This document shows positions 46,043-54,410 of a stretch of DNA of 64,000 bases, piece after piece. Source of the stretch: Algibacter sp. L1A34 (GTDB lineage Bacteria; Bacteroidota; Bacteroidia; Flavobacteriales; Flavobacteriaceae); the NCBI RefSeq assembly GCF_009796805.1, contig NZ_CP047029.1, positions 981,501-1,045,500 of the forward strand. The letters run 5' to 3'. How positions within the stretch are numbered: the first letter of the stretch is position 1; each line of letters starts with the position of its first letter. The notes beneath the pieces are model-generated. The model was not told the DNA's origin and did no database searches. It worked only from the letters and a program-made list of their open reading frames with translations. Both the position numbers and the translations under genes were made by a program.

Positions 46043-47098
46043 ATGAAAAAACGAATTTTAGTAGCTCCATTAAATTGGGGTTTAGGCCATGCCACACGAT
46101 GTATACCTATTATTAATGCGTTAATTTTAAATGGATTTGAACCCATTATTGCTAGTGACGGCGTAGCTTTGGCTTTATTGAAAAAAGAATTTCCAAATCT
46201 AAAATGTTTGGAATTACCATCATACAACGTAACTTATGCTAAAAACGGGAAGCATTTTAAGTTGAAATTAATTAAAGATTCACCAAAACTTTTGAAGGCA
46301 ATTAAAGCTGAAAAAAAAGCGGTTAAGAATATTGTAGATTCAGAAGGGATTTCTGGTATAATTTCGGATAACCGATTAGGTGTGCGGAGTAAGAAAGTGC
46401 CATCGGTTTTTATCACACATCAATTAAATGTTTTAAGTGGTATCACAACTTGGTTTAGCACTAAAATACACCAGAAAATTATTAATAAATTCCATGCTTG
46501 TTGGGTTCCGGATACTGCTGGAGAAATTAATTTAAGTGGAAAACTAGGACATATTAAGCATTTTGAAATACCCACGACATATATTGGACCTTTAAGTCGC
46601 TTTACTAAAAAAGAGACTGAAATTAAAAATGATTTAATGGTTTTAATTTCGGGTCCAGAACCGCAGCGCAGCATGTTGGAAGAACGCCTTTTAGCAGAAC
46701 TGAAAGATTTTAATGGTAAAATTATGTTTGTAAAAGGTGTGATGGAAAACGAGCAAACCATACAAGTAAACGGCAATATGACGATTTACAATTTTATGAC
46801 ATCCACTTTATTAGAAAAAACAATTAATGAAAGTGAATTAATAATTTCGCGCTCTGGTTACACTACAGTAATGGATTTAGCTAAACTGAACAAAAAAGCC
46901 TTTTTTATACCAACACCTGGGCAGTTTGAACAAGAATATTTGGCTGAAAGATTAAGTGATATGCGATTAGTACCAACTTGTAGTCAGGATAATTTTAGTT
47001 TGAAAACACTTGAAAACATAACGGGTTATGCAGGCTTGAAAACTTTTGATTTTGAGGTTGATTTTAAAGTATTATTAAGCCTTTTCCAGGGTGAATGA
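46043..47098 (+). CDS. GT-B-type glycosyltransferase
   Basis: The 351-residue protein starts MKKRILVAPLNWGLGHATRCIPIINALI, the N-terminal nucleotide-binding pattern of MurG-like (family 28) GT-B enzymes, and has a C-terminal half (about 190-345) with VLISGPEPQRSMLEERL, ELIISRSGYTTVMDLAKLNKKAFFIPTPGQFEQEYLA, the usual sugar-nucleotide site. It probably moves a sugar onto a lipid or polysaccharide at the membrane; donor and acceptor are unknown. Its 3' end overlaps the convergent histidine kinase gene by 24 nt. The upstream structured element may lie in its leader. Confidence 0.85.
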   Translation: MKKRILVAPLNWGLGHATRCIPIINALILNGFEPIIASDGVALALLKKEFPNLKCLELPSYNVTYAKNGKHFKLKLIKDSPKLLKAIKAEKKAVKNIVDSEGISGIISDNRLGVRSKKVPSVFITHQLNVLSGITTWFSTKIHQKIINKFHACWVPDTAGEINLSGKLGHIKHFEIPTTYIGPLSRFTKKETEIKNDLMVLISGPEPQRSMLEERLLAELKDFNGKIMFVKGVMENEQTIQVNGNMTIYNFMTSTLLEKTINESELIISRSGYTTVMDLAKLNKKAFFIPTPGQFEQEYLAERLSDMRLVPTCSQDNFSLKTLENITGYAGLKTFDFEVDFKVLLSLFQGE

Positions 47099-48118
47099 AA
47101 ACTCGCTACCTACGCTGTACTCGCTTTCTACATATATTTTTTCTTGGTGTGCTTCAATAATATGTTTTACTATCGATAGACCAAGACCTGAGCCTCCTTC
47201 TTTTCGGGATCCTGTTTTATCTACACGATAAAAACGCTCGAATAATCGTGGTAAATGCGTCTCAGATATACCTTCTCCATTATCAGTTACACGAACAATA
47301 ATTTTATTTTTTATTAAATTTTCTATACTAATTTCGGTAGTTCCTTTTTCACTACCATACTTAATAGAATTTACAATAAGGTTGATTAACACTTGTTGAA
47401 TGCGCTCTTTATCGGCCTTAACGAATATTGCTTTTTTATATTTCATATCGAAAGTTAGCGTAATTTTCTTTTTTGCTGCTTTCATTTCTAGCATATCGAA
47501 AATAGTATCTACTAACTCTACAATATCAAAAGTTTCTATTTTTAGTCTTAAATCACCAACTTCTAATTTGGTAATCATATCCAAATCTTCCACAATATAA
47601 CTTAATCGCTCAATGCCTTTACTGGCACGTTCTAGATATTTTTCACGAATTTCTTTGTTATTCATAGCACCATCGAGCAGCGTTAAAATATAACCTTGCA
47701 CAGTAAAAAGTGGTGTTTTTAACTCGTGAGATACATTACCAATAAACTCTTTTCGGTATTGTTCTCTAACTTTAAGAGTTTCTATTTCTAGTTTTTTATC
47801 GCGCGCAAACTTATCAATTTCTTGAGTAAGTGTATGCATATCTGTCGTAATAGCTCCTTTGGTAAACTTCGCAGATTCCAACAACGTTAAATCGTCGTAT
47901 ATTTTTTTTACACGACGATAAATAAATCGTTCTACTCGATATTGAATAACAATAAAACAAAAAACGTAAGTACTAATAGCTAGTACAGGGATTTCCCATA
48001 ATTCTATATTAGAGAAATAAAATAAAAAAACGCTCAATAAGAGCGTTATATATAAGGTGATATAAAACGAAGTGATTCTCGCGAATCGATACGATTTTTT
48101 AAATTTGGTCTCCTTCAT
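47075..48118 (-). CDS. Membrane sensor histidine kinase, PhoR-like
   Basis: The 347-residue protein has two close membrane helices (about 15-35 and 42-60) with almost no periplasmic loop, a short linker, HisKA with H131 (FIGNVSHELKTPLFTV) and an ATPase domain (NLIVNSIKYG, DNGEGISETHLPRLFERFYRVD, GSGLGLSIVKHII). It should phosphorylate the response regulator encoded 6 nt upstream. The lack of a sensing domain suggests membrane or partner-protein sensing, as with PhoR-PstSCAB-PhoU; none of those genes is in view. The 24-nt 3' overlap with the convergent gene is real by both frames. Confidence 0.93.
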   Translation of the reverse strand: MKETKFKKSYRFARITSFYITLYITLLLSVFLFYFSNIELWEIPVLAISTYVFCFIVIQYRVERFIYRRVKKIYDDLTLLESAKFTKGAITTDMHTLTQEIDKFARDKKLEIETLKVREQYRKEFIGNVSHELKTPLFTVQGYILTLLDGAMNNKEIREKYLERASKGIERLSYIVEDLDMITKLEVGDLRLKIETFDIVELVDTIFDMLEMKAAKKKITLTFDMKYKKAIFVKADKERIQQVLINLIVNSIKYGSEKGTTEISIENLIKNKIIVRVTDNGEGISETHLPRLFERFYRVDKTGSRKEGGSGLGLSIVKHIIEAHQEKIYVESEYSVGSEFSFTLEKA

Positions 48119-48124
48119 TTAATA

Positions 48125-48805
48125 TTAATCTACAAACTTATAGCCTACGCCTTTAACGGTTTTAAAGCTTTTATCCCCTAGTTTTTCACGTAATTTACGG
48201 ATGTGAACATCGATAGTTCGTCCGCCAACAACAACCTCGTTACCCCAAACGGTATCCAAAATTTCGTCGCGTTTAAAAACTTTTCCTGGTCTTGACGCTA
48301 ATAAAGATAATAATTCAAATTCCTTTCTTGGCAAAATAATTTCTTTGCCTTTAGACGTAATTTTGTATTCGTCTCTATTAATTACCAACGTACCAATTTT
48401 TAAAGTATTGGCAACCTCCTCTTCTTTAAAACGACGCAAAAGTGCTTTTACTTTACTCACCAAAACCTTTGGTTTTATGGGCTTAGTAATATAATCGTCG
48501 GCACCAGCATCAAATCCAGCTACTTGGGAATAATCTTCACCACGAGCTGTTAAAAAGGTTATTATACTGTTTGATAATTCGGGCTGCTTTCTAATTAATT
48601 CACAAGCCTCGATACCATCCATTTCGGGCATCATAAGATCCAGAATTATTAATTGAGGTAATTCTTTTTTTGCGACTTTAACACCTTCTGCACCATTTTC
48701 GGCCGTAAGTACCTGATATCCTTCATTTGATAAATTGTATCCTACAATTTCTAAAATGTCCGGCTCATCATCAACCAACAATATTTTAATATCTTTTTTT
48801 TTCAT
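48125..48805 (-). CDS. Response regulator, PhoB/OmpR type
   Basis: The 226-residue protein has a receiver domain (about 6-120) with DDEPD (12-16) and phospho-acceptor D56 (LIILDLMMPEMDG), T and K switch residues, and an OmpR-type winged helix (about 130-226: RKEFELLSLLASRPGKVFKRDEIL, GGRTIDVHIRKLREKLG, KTVKGVGYKF). It is the partner of the kinase that follows. Targets are not visible; resemblance to PhoB suggests phosphate control but this is inference. Confidence 0.96.
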   Translation of the reverse strand: MKKKDIKILLVDDEPDILEIVGYNLSNEGYQVLTAENGAEGVKVAKKELPQLIILDLMMPEMDGIEACELIRKQPELSNSIITFLTARGEDYSQVAGFDAGADDYITKPIKPKVLVSKVKALLRRFKEEEVANTLKIGTLVINRDEYKITSKGKEIILPRKEFELLSLLASRPGKVFKRDEILDTVWGNEVVVGGRTIDVHIRKLREKLGDKSFKTVKGVGYKFVD

Positions 48806-48948
48806 TTGTAAAGAAAATCTGTTTCTTGAAGTAAAGGTAAAGCTAATAACATAATTTTATTAAAATTACAAAATTAATAACACTAAGGTAACAATACAGA
48901 AACAAATACTTAAACTTTTAAACCAAACACATCAATCTTAACTGTTTT

Positions 48949-48983
48949 TTGGCATTAAAATTGTTAGTATTATCATAAATTTG
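48949..48983 (+). promoter_or_regulatory. Promoter of the sorting-domain protein gene
   Basis: TTTG at 48949-48952, 23 nt, TAAATTTG at 48976-48983; the predicted start is about 12 nt before the ATG at 49002. Spacing is at the long end of the Bacteroidota range. Confidence 0.5.
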
Positions 48984-49001
48984 ACGTAATAAATAGTAGA
49001 T

Positions 49002-49343
49002 ATGAAGAAACAATACTTTTTAATATTTTTTACAATCATTTCTTTTTTTGCAATCCACTCCATGGATGCGCAGAATAGTATAGGTTTTGAATCTAAAAAT
49101 GATAAAATTGAAAATCTAACAATTTATCCAAATCCAGTAAGCGCGCAGGGAAATGTTGTTTATATAGCCTCGAAAAAAAACTTAGTAAAAAACATTAAAG
49201 TTTTTAATGTTTTAGGCAAACAGGTATTAGCGGTTAAACTCGTTGGCAAAGCCTTAAATATTTCGAATTTAAGCAAAGGCGTTTATATTTTGAATATCAC
49301 AGAAAACAATATTAGTGAAACTAGGAAACTGGTTGTAAAATAA
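49002..49343 (+). CDS. Small secreted protein made only of a T9SS sorting domain
   Basis: The 113-residue protein has a signal peptide (about 1-24, ending MDAQ), about 15 polar residues, then a complete type A C-terminal sorting domain (about 38-113): LTIYPNPVSAQGNVVYIAS, IKVFNVLGKQVLAVKL, LNISNLSKGVYILNITEN, TRKLVVK. In larger proteins this domain targets cargo to the T9SS and is cleaved; here there is no room for a cargo domain. It has its own promoter and terminator, so it looks like a real gene and not a relic. Confidence 0.88.
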   Translation: MKKQYFLIFFTIISFFAIHSMDAQNSIGFESKNDKIENLTIYPNPVSAQGNVVYIASKKNLVKNIKVFNVLGKQVLAVKLVGKALNISNLSKGVYILNITENNISETRKLVVK

Positions 49344-49367
49344 TTTTACCGAATCAACAAATATAAT

Positions 49368-49389
49368 AGCGTTACCATTTGGTAGCGCT
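49368..49389 (+). terminator. Terminator of the sorting-domain protein gene
   Basis: AGCGTTACC pairs with GGTAGCGCT (one G-T pair), loop ATTT, then TTTTTTA. It lies 25 nt after the stop and overlaps the next promoter's -33 element. Confidence 0.75.
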
Positions 49390-49410
49390 TTTTTATTTTA
49401 TATACTTTTG
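49378..49410 (+). promoter_or_regulatory. Promoter of the LuxE-like gene
   Basis: TTTG at 49378-49381, 21 nt, TACTTTTG at 49403-49410, a full consensus match. Leader about 63 nt. The -33 element sits in the loop of the preceding terminator. Confidence 0.55.
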
Positions 49411-49479
49411 TTATTCTAAAATGAAGGACTACAGAACACCTAACTAGTTTTAATCCTTAATTATTATTGAAATCTATTT

Positions 49480-50460
49480 ATGATCGATAAAAACGCCATT
49501 TTTAAAATACAAACTCAAGCCGAATTCGAAGCTTTAGCATTAGAAGTTTTTAGATTTCAATTTAAGAACAATCGAGTTTATCGTTCATTCTGCGACTTAC
49601 TATACAAACACCCTACCGATATAAAAACGGTTATCGATATTCCTTTTTTACCTATTCAATTTTTTAAAACACGTGATATTTTAAGTACTAAAAATGAAGT
49701 AAAAACAACCTTTACAAGTTCTGGAACTACCGGAAGTGAAACAAGCAAACACCATGTAACAGATTTAGATATCTACGAGCAAAGTTTCAATAAAGGATTT
49801 GAGTATTTTTATGGTGCTATTGAAGATTATGTTGTTTTAGGTCTGTTACCATCTTATTTAGAACGCAAAGGCTCTTCTTTAATATATATGGTAGATGCCA
49901 TGATTTCCAAATCAAAACATCATGAAAGTGGGTTTTACCTTGATAATATTTCAGAATTAAAAGATACTTTGATAAAACTAGATTCCGAAGGTAAAAAAAT
50001 ATTACTTATCGGTGTTTCTTTTGCTTTGCTAGATTTAGTTGAAATGCACCAATTCAACTTAAAAAACACTATCATAATGGAAACTGGTGGGATGAAAGGG
50101 CGCCGAAAAGAATTAATTCGTGAAGAACTACACAAACAATTAAAAACAGGTTTTGGAGTTAACAACATCCATAGTGAATATGGCATGACTGAGTTATTGA
50201 GCCAAGGTTACTCTCAAGGTAACGGTACATTTAAGTGTCCAAATTGGATGCGAATTTTAACACGCGACACTGAAGACGCCTTAACCATAAACACGAATGG
50301 AAAAGCTGGCGGTATTAATGTAATAGATTTAGCTAATATTAATTCTTGTTCTTTTATTGCAACCCAAGATTTGGGACGTGTAGATCGTGATGGCTCTTTT
50401 GAAGTTATTGGCCGTTTTGATAATTCGGATATTCGTGGTTGTAACTTAATGGTACTTTAA
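49480..50460 (+). CDS. LuxE/PaaK-like acyl-activating enzyme
   Basis: The 326-residue protein resembles LuxE acyl-protein synthetases: FLPIQFFKTRDILS, the AMP-binding P-loop FTSSGTTGSETSKHH (78-92), LGLLPSYLERKGSSLIYMVD, METGGMKGRRKELIREEL and EYGMTELLSQGY. LuxE activates fatty acids with ATP for the lux reductase LuxC, but no luxC or lux genes are near. It is a single gene with its own promoter and terminator. A role in activating a carboxylic acid for transfer to a carrier or protein is likely; the substrate is unknown. Confidence 0.88.
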   Translation: MIDKNAIFKIQTQAEFEALALEVFRFQFKNNRVYRSFCDLLYKHPTDIKTVIDIPFLPIQFFKTRDILSTKNEVKTTFTSSGTTGSETSKHHVTDLDIYEQSFNKGFEYFYGAIEDYVVLGLLPSYLERKGSSLIYMVDAMISKSKHHESGFYLDNISELKDTLIKLDSEGKKILLIGVSFALLDLVEMHQFNLKNTIIMETGGMKGRRKELIREELHKQLKTGFGVNNIHSEYGMTELLSQGYSQGNGTFKCPNWMRILTRDTEDALTINTNGKAGGINVIDLANINSCSFIATQDLGRVDRDGSFEVIGRFDNSDIRGCNLMVL

Positions 50461-50550
50461 TATAAAAAAACTTGTAAGTAATGAAAAACATAAACGACTA
50501 AACTATCGCTAAGTAAAAGAAAAATTTAGTAATAAATTTGGTTAATTGAT

Positions 50551-50585
50551 AAGGCCCGATGTAAAAATCGGGCTTTGTTATTTTT
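50551..50585. terminator. Shared terminator of two convergent genes
   Basis: AAGGCCCGAT (50551-50560) pairs with ATCGGGCTT (50567-50575) with one bulged G, then T-rich sequence. It lies between the LuxE-like gene and the convergent nitrilase gene. Confidence 0.7.
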
Positions 50586-50590
50586 AAGAA

Positions 50591-51370
50591 TTAATTAATT
50601 GAAAACGTATCGCGATCATTTAGGAACTTAAGCTTGTTTCTATAAGCGTCTACATGCCTTTTCTCTAAAGTAATAACTTGAGTTTCCTCCTCATGAGGTT
50701 TAAAAGCAGTCAATTGGTTTCCTAAAACATCATAAACAGCCGAATGTCCAGAATATTCACTATTCACACCATCTACTCCTACTCGATTTACACCAATACA
50801 ATAACTCATATTTTCAATAGCGCGTGCTTTTAACAGCGTATCCCAAGCAGAAACTCTAGGTTTCGGCCAATTGGCTACATAAATTAACACATCGTAATTT
50901 TCGATGTTCCGTGCCCAAACAGGGAAACGTAAATCATAACAAATTAACGGACAAATTTTCCAGCCTTTATAATTTATAATTACTTTTTTGTTGCCTTCAG
51001 AATACGTTTTTTCCTCGCCAACCAAGGTAAAAGCATGGCGTTTATTATAAATAGTAATTTTACCAGAAGGTTCAACAAATAATAAACGGTTATAGTATTT
51101 ATTTTCTTCTTTTATAACTAGACTTCCAACAATAGCCGCATCGTTTTCCATAGCCATGTCTTGCATCCAAGTTACCGTTTCGCCTTCCATGGTTTCAGCA
51201 ACTTTTCCCGCATTCATGGTAAAACCGCTTGTAAACATTTCAGGCAGTATAATTAGATTTATACTGCCTGAAATTTGTTTTATTTTCTCTGTAAACTTTT
51301 CACGGTTCTCTTTTGGGTTTTCCCAAACTAAATTAGCTTGAATTAATGCAACCTTTAGCTCCTTCTCCAT
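50591..51370 (-). CDS. Carbon-nitrogen hydrolase, omega-amidase-like
   Basis: The 259-residue protein is a nitrilase-superfamily member with the catalytic triad E44 (ILPEMFTSGF), K110 (YNKRHAF) and C144 (PLICYDLRFPVWAR). The strings match the YafV/NIT2 omega-amidase group, which hydrolyses alpha-ketoglutaramate and alpha-ketosuccinamate formed by transaminases. Cytoplasmic. It starts 15 nt after the coiled-coil protein gene, so they share a transcript. Confidence 0.93.
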   Translation of the reverse strand: MEKELKVALIQANLVWENPKENREKFTEKIKQISGSINLIILPEMFTSGFTMNAGKVAETMEGETVTWMQDMAMENDAAIVGSLVIKEENKYYNRLLFVEPSGKITIYNKRHAFTLVGEEKTYSEGNKKVIINYKGWKICPLICYDLRFPVWARNIENYDVLIYVANWPKPRVSAWDTLLKARAIENMSYCIGVNRVGVDGVNSEYSGHSAVYDVLGNQLTAFKPHEEETQVITLEKRHVDAYRNKLKFLNDRDTFSIN

Positions 51371-51385
51371 ACCGTGGTTTTGTTT

Positions 51386-51982
51386 TTATAATTTACGTTT
51401 TGTTTTTTCCAGCTTTTCTTTAAGCTTTTCAATTTTATCAAGCGATTTCTTTTCATCAACCGGAGACAATTTACCTTTATTTTTTAACTTTTCATATTTC
51501 TTGATTGCATCTTTATGTTTTTTGCCTGCTTTTTCAAAATTAGATTTCGCTTTCTCTTTCGCCTTCAAAGCTTTTTCAGATTTCTTTTGTTCTTTTTGAG
51601 CTTTTTTTAATGCTTTTTCTTGATCATTTTGGGCTTTTTCTTCTTTCTTAATAGCCTTTTCTTTGTCTTTACGCTCGTCTTCTTTTTTCTTTAAAGCATC
51701 TTTTACCTTCTTATTTTCTTCTTTTACTCGATTTGCTTCAGCTTTAGCTTTATTAGCTTCTACTTTAGCCGCTGCATTAGTTTTTTCTAATTCAGCCTTT
51801 TTAATACTAAAAGCATCTTTTATTTGTTGCTTATCTTCAACAGATAATGCTTTTGTAACATCGGCGCCATCCTTTAAAATCTTGTCGCCTTTTACTTGAT
51901 ATGTTACTTCTTTAAATATTACTTCTTGAGCTTGTAGTGTTAATCCAAAAACCATACATGCAACTATCATCCAAATTTTCAT
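51386..51982 (-). CDS. Secreted Lys/Glu/Ala-rich coiled-coil protein of unknown function
   Basis: The 198-residue protein has a signal peptide (MKIWMIVACMVFGLTLQAQ) and a short non-repetitive part (EVIFKEVTYQVKGDKILKDGADVTKAL). From about 57 to the end it is almost only K, E, A, D and N in long heptad-like runs, a predicted single alpha-helix or coiled coil. I do not recognise it. Composition alone gives false matches to TolA- or myosin-like proteins. Its gene leads into the omega-amidase. Confidence 0.7.
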   Translation of the reverse strand: MKIWMIVACMVFGLTLQAQEVIFKEVTYQVKGDKILKDGADVTKALSVEDKQQIKDAFSIKKAELEKTNAAAKVEANKAKAEANRVKEENKKVKDALKKKEDERKDKEKAIKKEEKAQNDQEKALKKAQKEQKKSEKALKAKEKAKSNFEKAGKKHKDAIKKYEKLKNKGKLSPVDEKKSLDKIEKLKEKLEKTKRKL

Positions 51983-52094
51983 AATCTATTTTTTAAAATT
52001 ACTTTATATAAATTTAGACACCATTATATAAAAAAGGTTACCTATTTAAGATGAATTTAACTAAAATAATTTAGACAAACATGAACCCAAATTT

Positions 52095-52250
52095 TCAAAA
52101 CCCGAATTTACATAACAAATCCACATTATATGTTCGTCCAATAAGGATATTAACCCTTTTTAAATGAAGTATATTTCCCGAAGTTTTATCAACAAACTTG
52201 CCATTAACAATAAATGATTTATGTGTTTGAAAAGTGTAAACGATGTCTCT
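52095..52250 (-). pseudogene. Relic of a LytTR DNA-binding domain
   Basis: In the 525-nt gap 51983-52507, the minus strand reads VYTFQTHKSFIVNGKFVDKTS, then GNILHLKRVNILIGRTYNVDLLCKFGF and stops at 52095-52097. HKSFIVN, the following DK/T-G-N-I string and IGRTYxxDLL are the conserved end of LytTR domains of AlgR/LytR-type regulators. A TAA lies two codons before the homology begins (just above 52250), so the rest of the gene is gone or scrambled. I see no other gene in this gap. Confidence 0.6.
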
Positions 52251-52507
52251 TTAACTTTGTAAACCATGTGCCTTTACCGTACCAAAATTATTATTAAGTA
52301 TGAACTTACAACCAGATAATAAAAATATAGTAAACGTAGTTAAAAAATTTAAAAGTGAACAAAATAAGCGGACAAAACTAAACTTTAATTCCTGCTACAT
52401 TCTAGTTAGTCAAACACTTCTAAAACCTTTATTTTCAGGTTTTGATCCTGTTGAGTTTGTTGCCTAATAGGTTTTTTTTGAATTTTTCATTTCTCGAAAT
52501 AACTAAT

Positions 52508-54277
52508 CTAAATAATCTCCATTTTCTTCAGTAAAAAAGAGGCATTCATATTTTTACAAACACCATTTTTAAGTGTATAATCAAAATGAAGTTCATCATT
52601 TATAATTTCAGCATCGAAATAGTAGTTTTTTACTTGCGGTAATTCTTTTTCAATATCACATAAACTTAAATCGTGTGTTGCAATAATTCCAGTAGCGTTA
52701 GAAGCAACAAGTTTTTCAACAAATTTACGCGACCCAATAGCTTTATCCGTACTATTTGTTCCTTTCAAAATTTCATCTAAAATTATAAAATACGGTTCCT
52801 TTTGGATGGCATCAACAATATATTTTAAACGTGTTAATTCCGAAAAGAAATACGAACTATCATCAGTCAACGAATCTGTGGTACGCATGCTCGTAATCAA
52901 TTTTACAGGCGAATACTCACTCGCTTTCGCACAAACAGGCAAACCAATATTAGCCATTACAATATGTAAAGACATGGTTCTCAAAAAGGTACTTTTCCCT
53001 GCCATATTTGCTCCGGTTACAATAAAAAACTGTTCGTTTTCTATTGTAACATTACTATCTACACGCTTTGTTTTATTTAATAAAGGATGCCCTAAACCGG
53101 TTGCTTTTATAACAGAACCATGCTTCGCTATTTTAGGAAACACAAATTCCGGATGATTAAAATGAAATCCGCCTAAAGAGTTATAAGCATCGAAAAAGGA
53201 AACCACTTCAAACCAATCTTCAACTTTATCAGCATATTGATTAATCCATTTTTCAATACGGTAGCTATTTTTAATATCCGATAGAAATAACCCATTCGCA
53301 AAAATGGCCGAAATAATATTGTTTCGGTTATCCAAAGCATCTAAACCTTTTGAAAGTTCCTTGAAGATTAACGATGCTTTTTTATGTTCCGATTGAATTT
53401 TCTCTTGTTTCTGTTGAAGTAATTCTGAAGTAAACGTTTCATTTTCGATTAAATTCAACAATGCAGCATACTGGCGAAAGGTATCTTTTACCTTATCGGC
53501 TCCAGAAGAAAGTTTATTTATTTTCTTTACATAGAAACCTGTAAAACCTAACCCTATAAGTAACCAATATCCAACAAATTCCTGATTAATCATGTCTAGT
53601 ATTGTCAACCCAAATAAAACCACAGAAATAACCGTAAATACTATTGGTAACCACTGCATCGCCTTTGGCAAAAACGTTTTATAATTTTTTAACCAACTCA
53701 CAATATGCTTAGCAGACGTTTCTGTTTCAATTAAGCTAGAATTTGCATCGTAATGTTGTCTCCACTCAGGCTTACTGCTTAATTCTTCAATAGCTTTTTG
53801 ACGAGAAACAATAGCTTCGGTATTGTTTGCTTTTAATAAACCAGCTAATTTTTCTTGACCTTCGGTAATAGTTGTTCTATTAATAAATTGAAAAAAGGAG
53901 CCTCTACCAAATAAATCGATATCTAAACTATAAAAATGATTGGAATCCTGGAATTTAAGCCCTTCATCGCGATCATGAAAATCACCAGAACTAATCTTAA
54001 TTTCTTCCTCGTTTATAGATATAAGCGCTTTTTTAAAACTGCGTTCACGCTTAATATTATTATATTTTGAAAGTAAAAAAAGAAAAAGAGCTATACCCAT
54101 AACACCTATTGCAAGTGCTATTTGCCAATTTTGAAATGTTAAATATATTCCAAAGCCCATAGCCACGAATACCACCAACCTCAACATACTTAAGGTTATC
54201 ATTTGCTTATGTAACTTTTGTGCTTCTAAGGTGTATTTAGCTTGATGTTCTTGGTAATATTTTATGTGTGCACTCAT
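52508..54277 (-). CDS. Membrane-anchored MutS-family ATPase
   Basis: The 589-residue protein has a MutS ATPase core at its C-terminus: Walker A TGANMAGKST (421-430), SSYFFSELTRLKYI, Walker B ILDEILKGTNS and ATHDLSL. It lacks the MutS mismatch-binding domain I. Instead it has membrane helices at about 33-48, 52-70, 211-228 and 236-250, with lever/clamp-like helices between. Such MutS-like membrane proteins are common in Bacteroidota and their function is unknown. The Smr nuclease domain of MutS2 is also absent. It is transcribed alone, after the terminator at 54306. Confidence 0.88.
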   Translation of the reverse strand: MSAHIKYYQEHQAKYTLEAQKLHKQMITLSMLRLVVFVAMGFGIYLTFQNWQIALAIGVMGIALFLFLLSKYNNIKRERSFKKALISINEEEIKISSGDFHDRDEGLKFQDSNHFYSLDIDLFGRGSFFQFINRTTITEGQEKLAGLLKANNTEAIVSRQKAIEELSSKPEWRQHYDANSSLIETETSAKHIVSWLKNYKTFLPKAMQWLPIVFTVISVVLFGLTILDMINQEFVGYWLLIGLGFTGFYVKKINKLSSGADKVKDTFRQYAALLNLIENETFTSELLQQKQEKIQSEHKKASLIFKELSKGLDALDNRNNIISAIFANGLFLSDIKNSYRIEKWINQYADKVEDWFEVVSFFDAYNSLGGFHFNHPEFVFPKIAKHGSVIKATGLGHPLLNKTKRVDSNVTIENEQFFIVTGANMAGKSTFLRTMSLHIVMANIGLPVCAKASEYSPVKLITSMRTTDSLTDDSSYFFSELTRLKYIVDAIQKEPYFIILDEILKGTNSTDKAIGSRKFVEKLVASNATGIIATHDLSLCDIEKELPQVKNYYFDAEIINDELHFDYTLKNGVCKNMNASFLLKKMEII

Positions 54278-54305
54278 TTTATTTAATTGAAATGGTAAAG
54301 AAACG

Positions 54306-54341
54306 AAAAAGCCCTGAAATCTGTTTTTTCAGAGCTTTTTT
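54306..54341 (-). terminator. Terminator after the Bax-inhibitor-1 gene
   Basis: AAAAAGC-CTGAA pairs with TTCAG-GCTTTTT with one mismatch, loop of 9 nt, T-run on both sides; about 70 nt after the stop of the 54411 gene. Confidence 0.7.
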
Positions 54342-54410
54342 ATTTTGTTGTTTTTGCTATTTATTTTGAAAAGCTTCTACAAGCTCAAAATCTTATTATT
54401 ATACTTTACC

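Noticed and set aside
52422-52443. Small hairpin AAAACCT/AGGTTTT downstream of the membrane MutS gene
   Set aside because: Seven base pairs without a T-run on the minus strand; not convincing as a terminator.
52300-52467. A 55-codon open frame on the + strand starting MNLQPDNKNIVNVV in the gap before the membrane MutS gene
   Set aside because: No signal peptide, no recognisable domain, no consensus promoter, and it lies in a degraded gap beside a LytTR relic. A chance frame is more likely.
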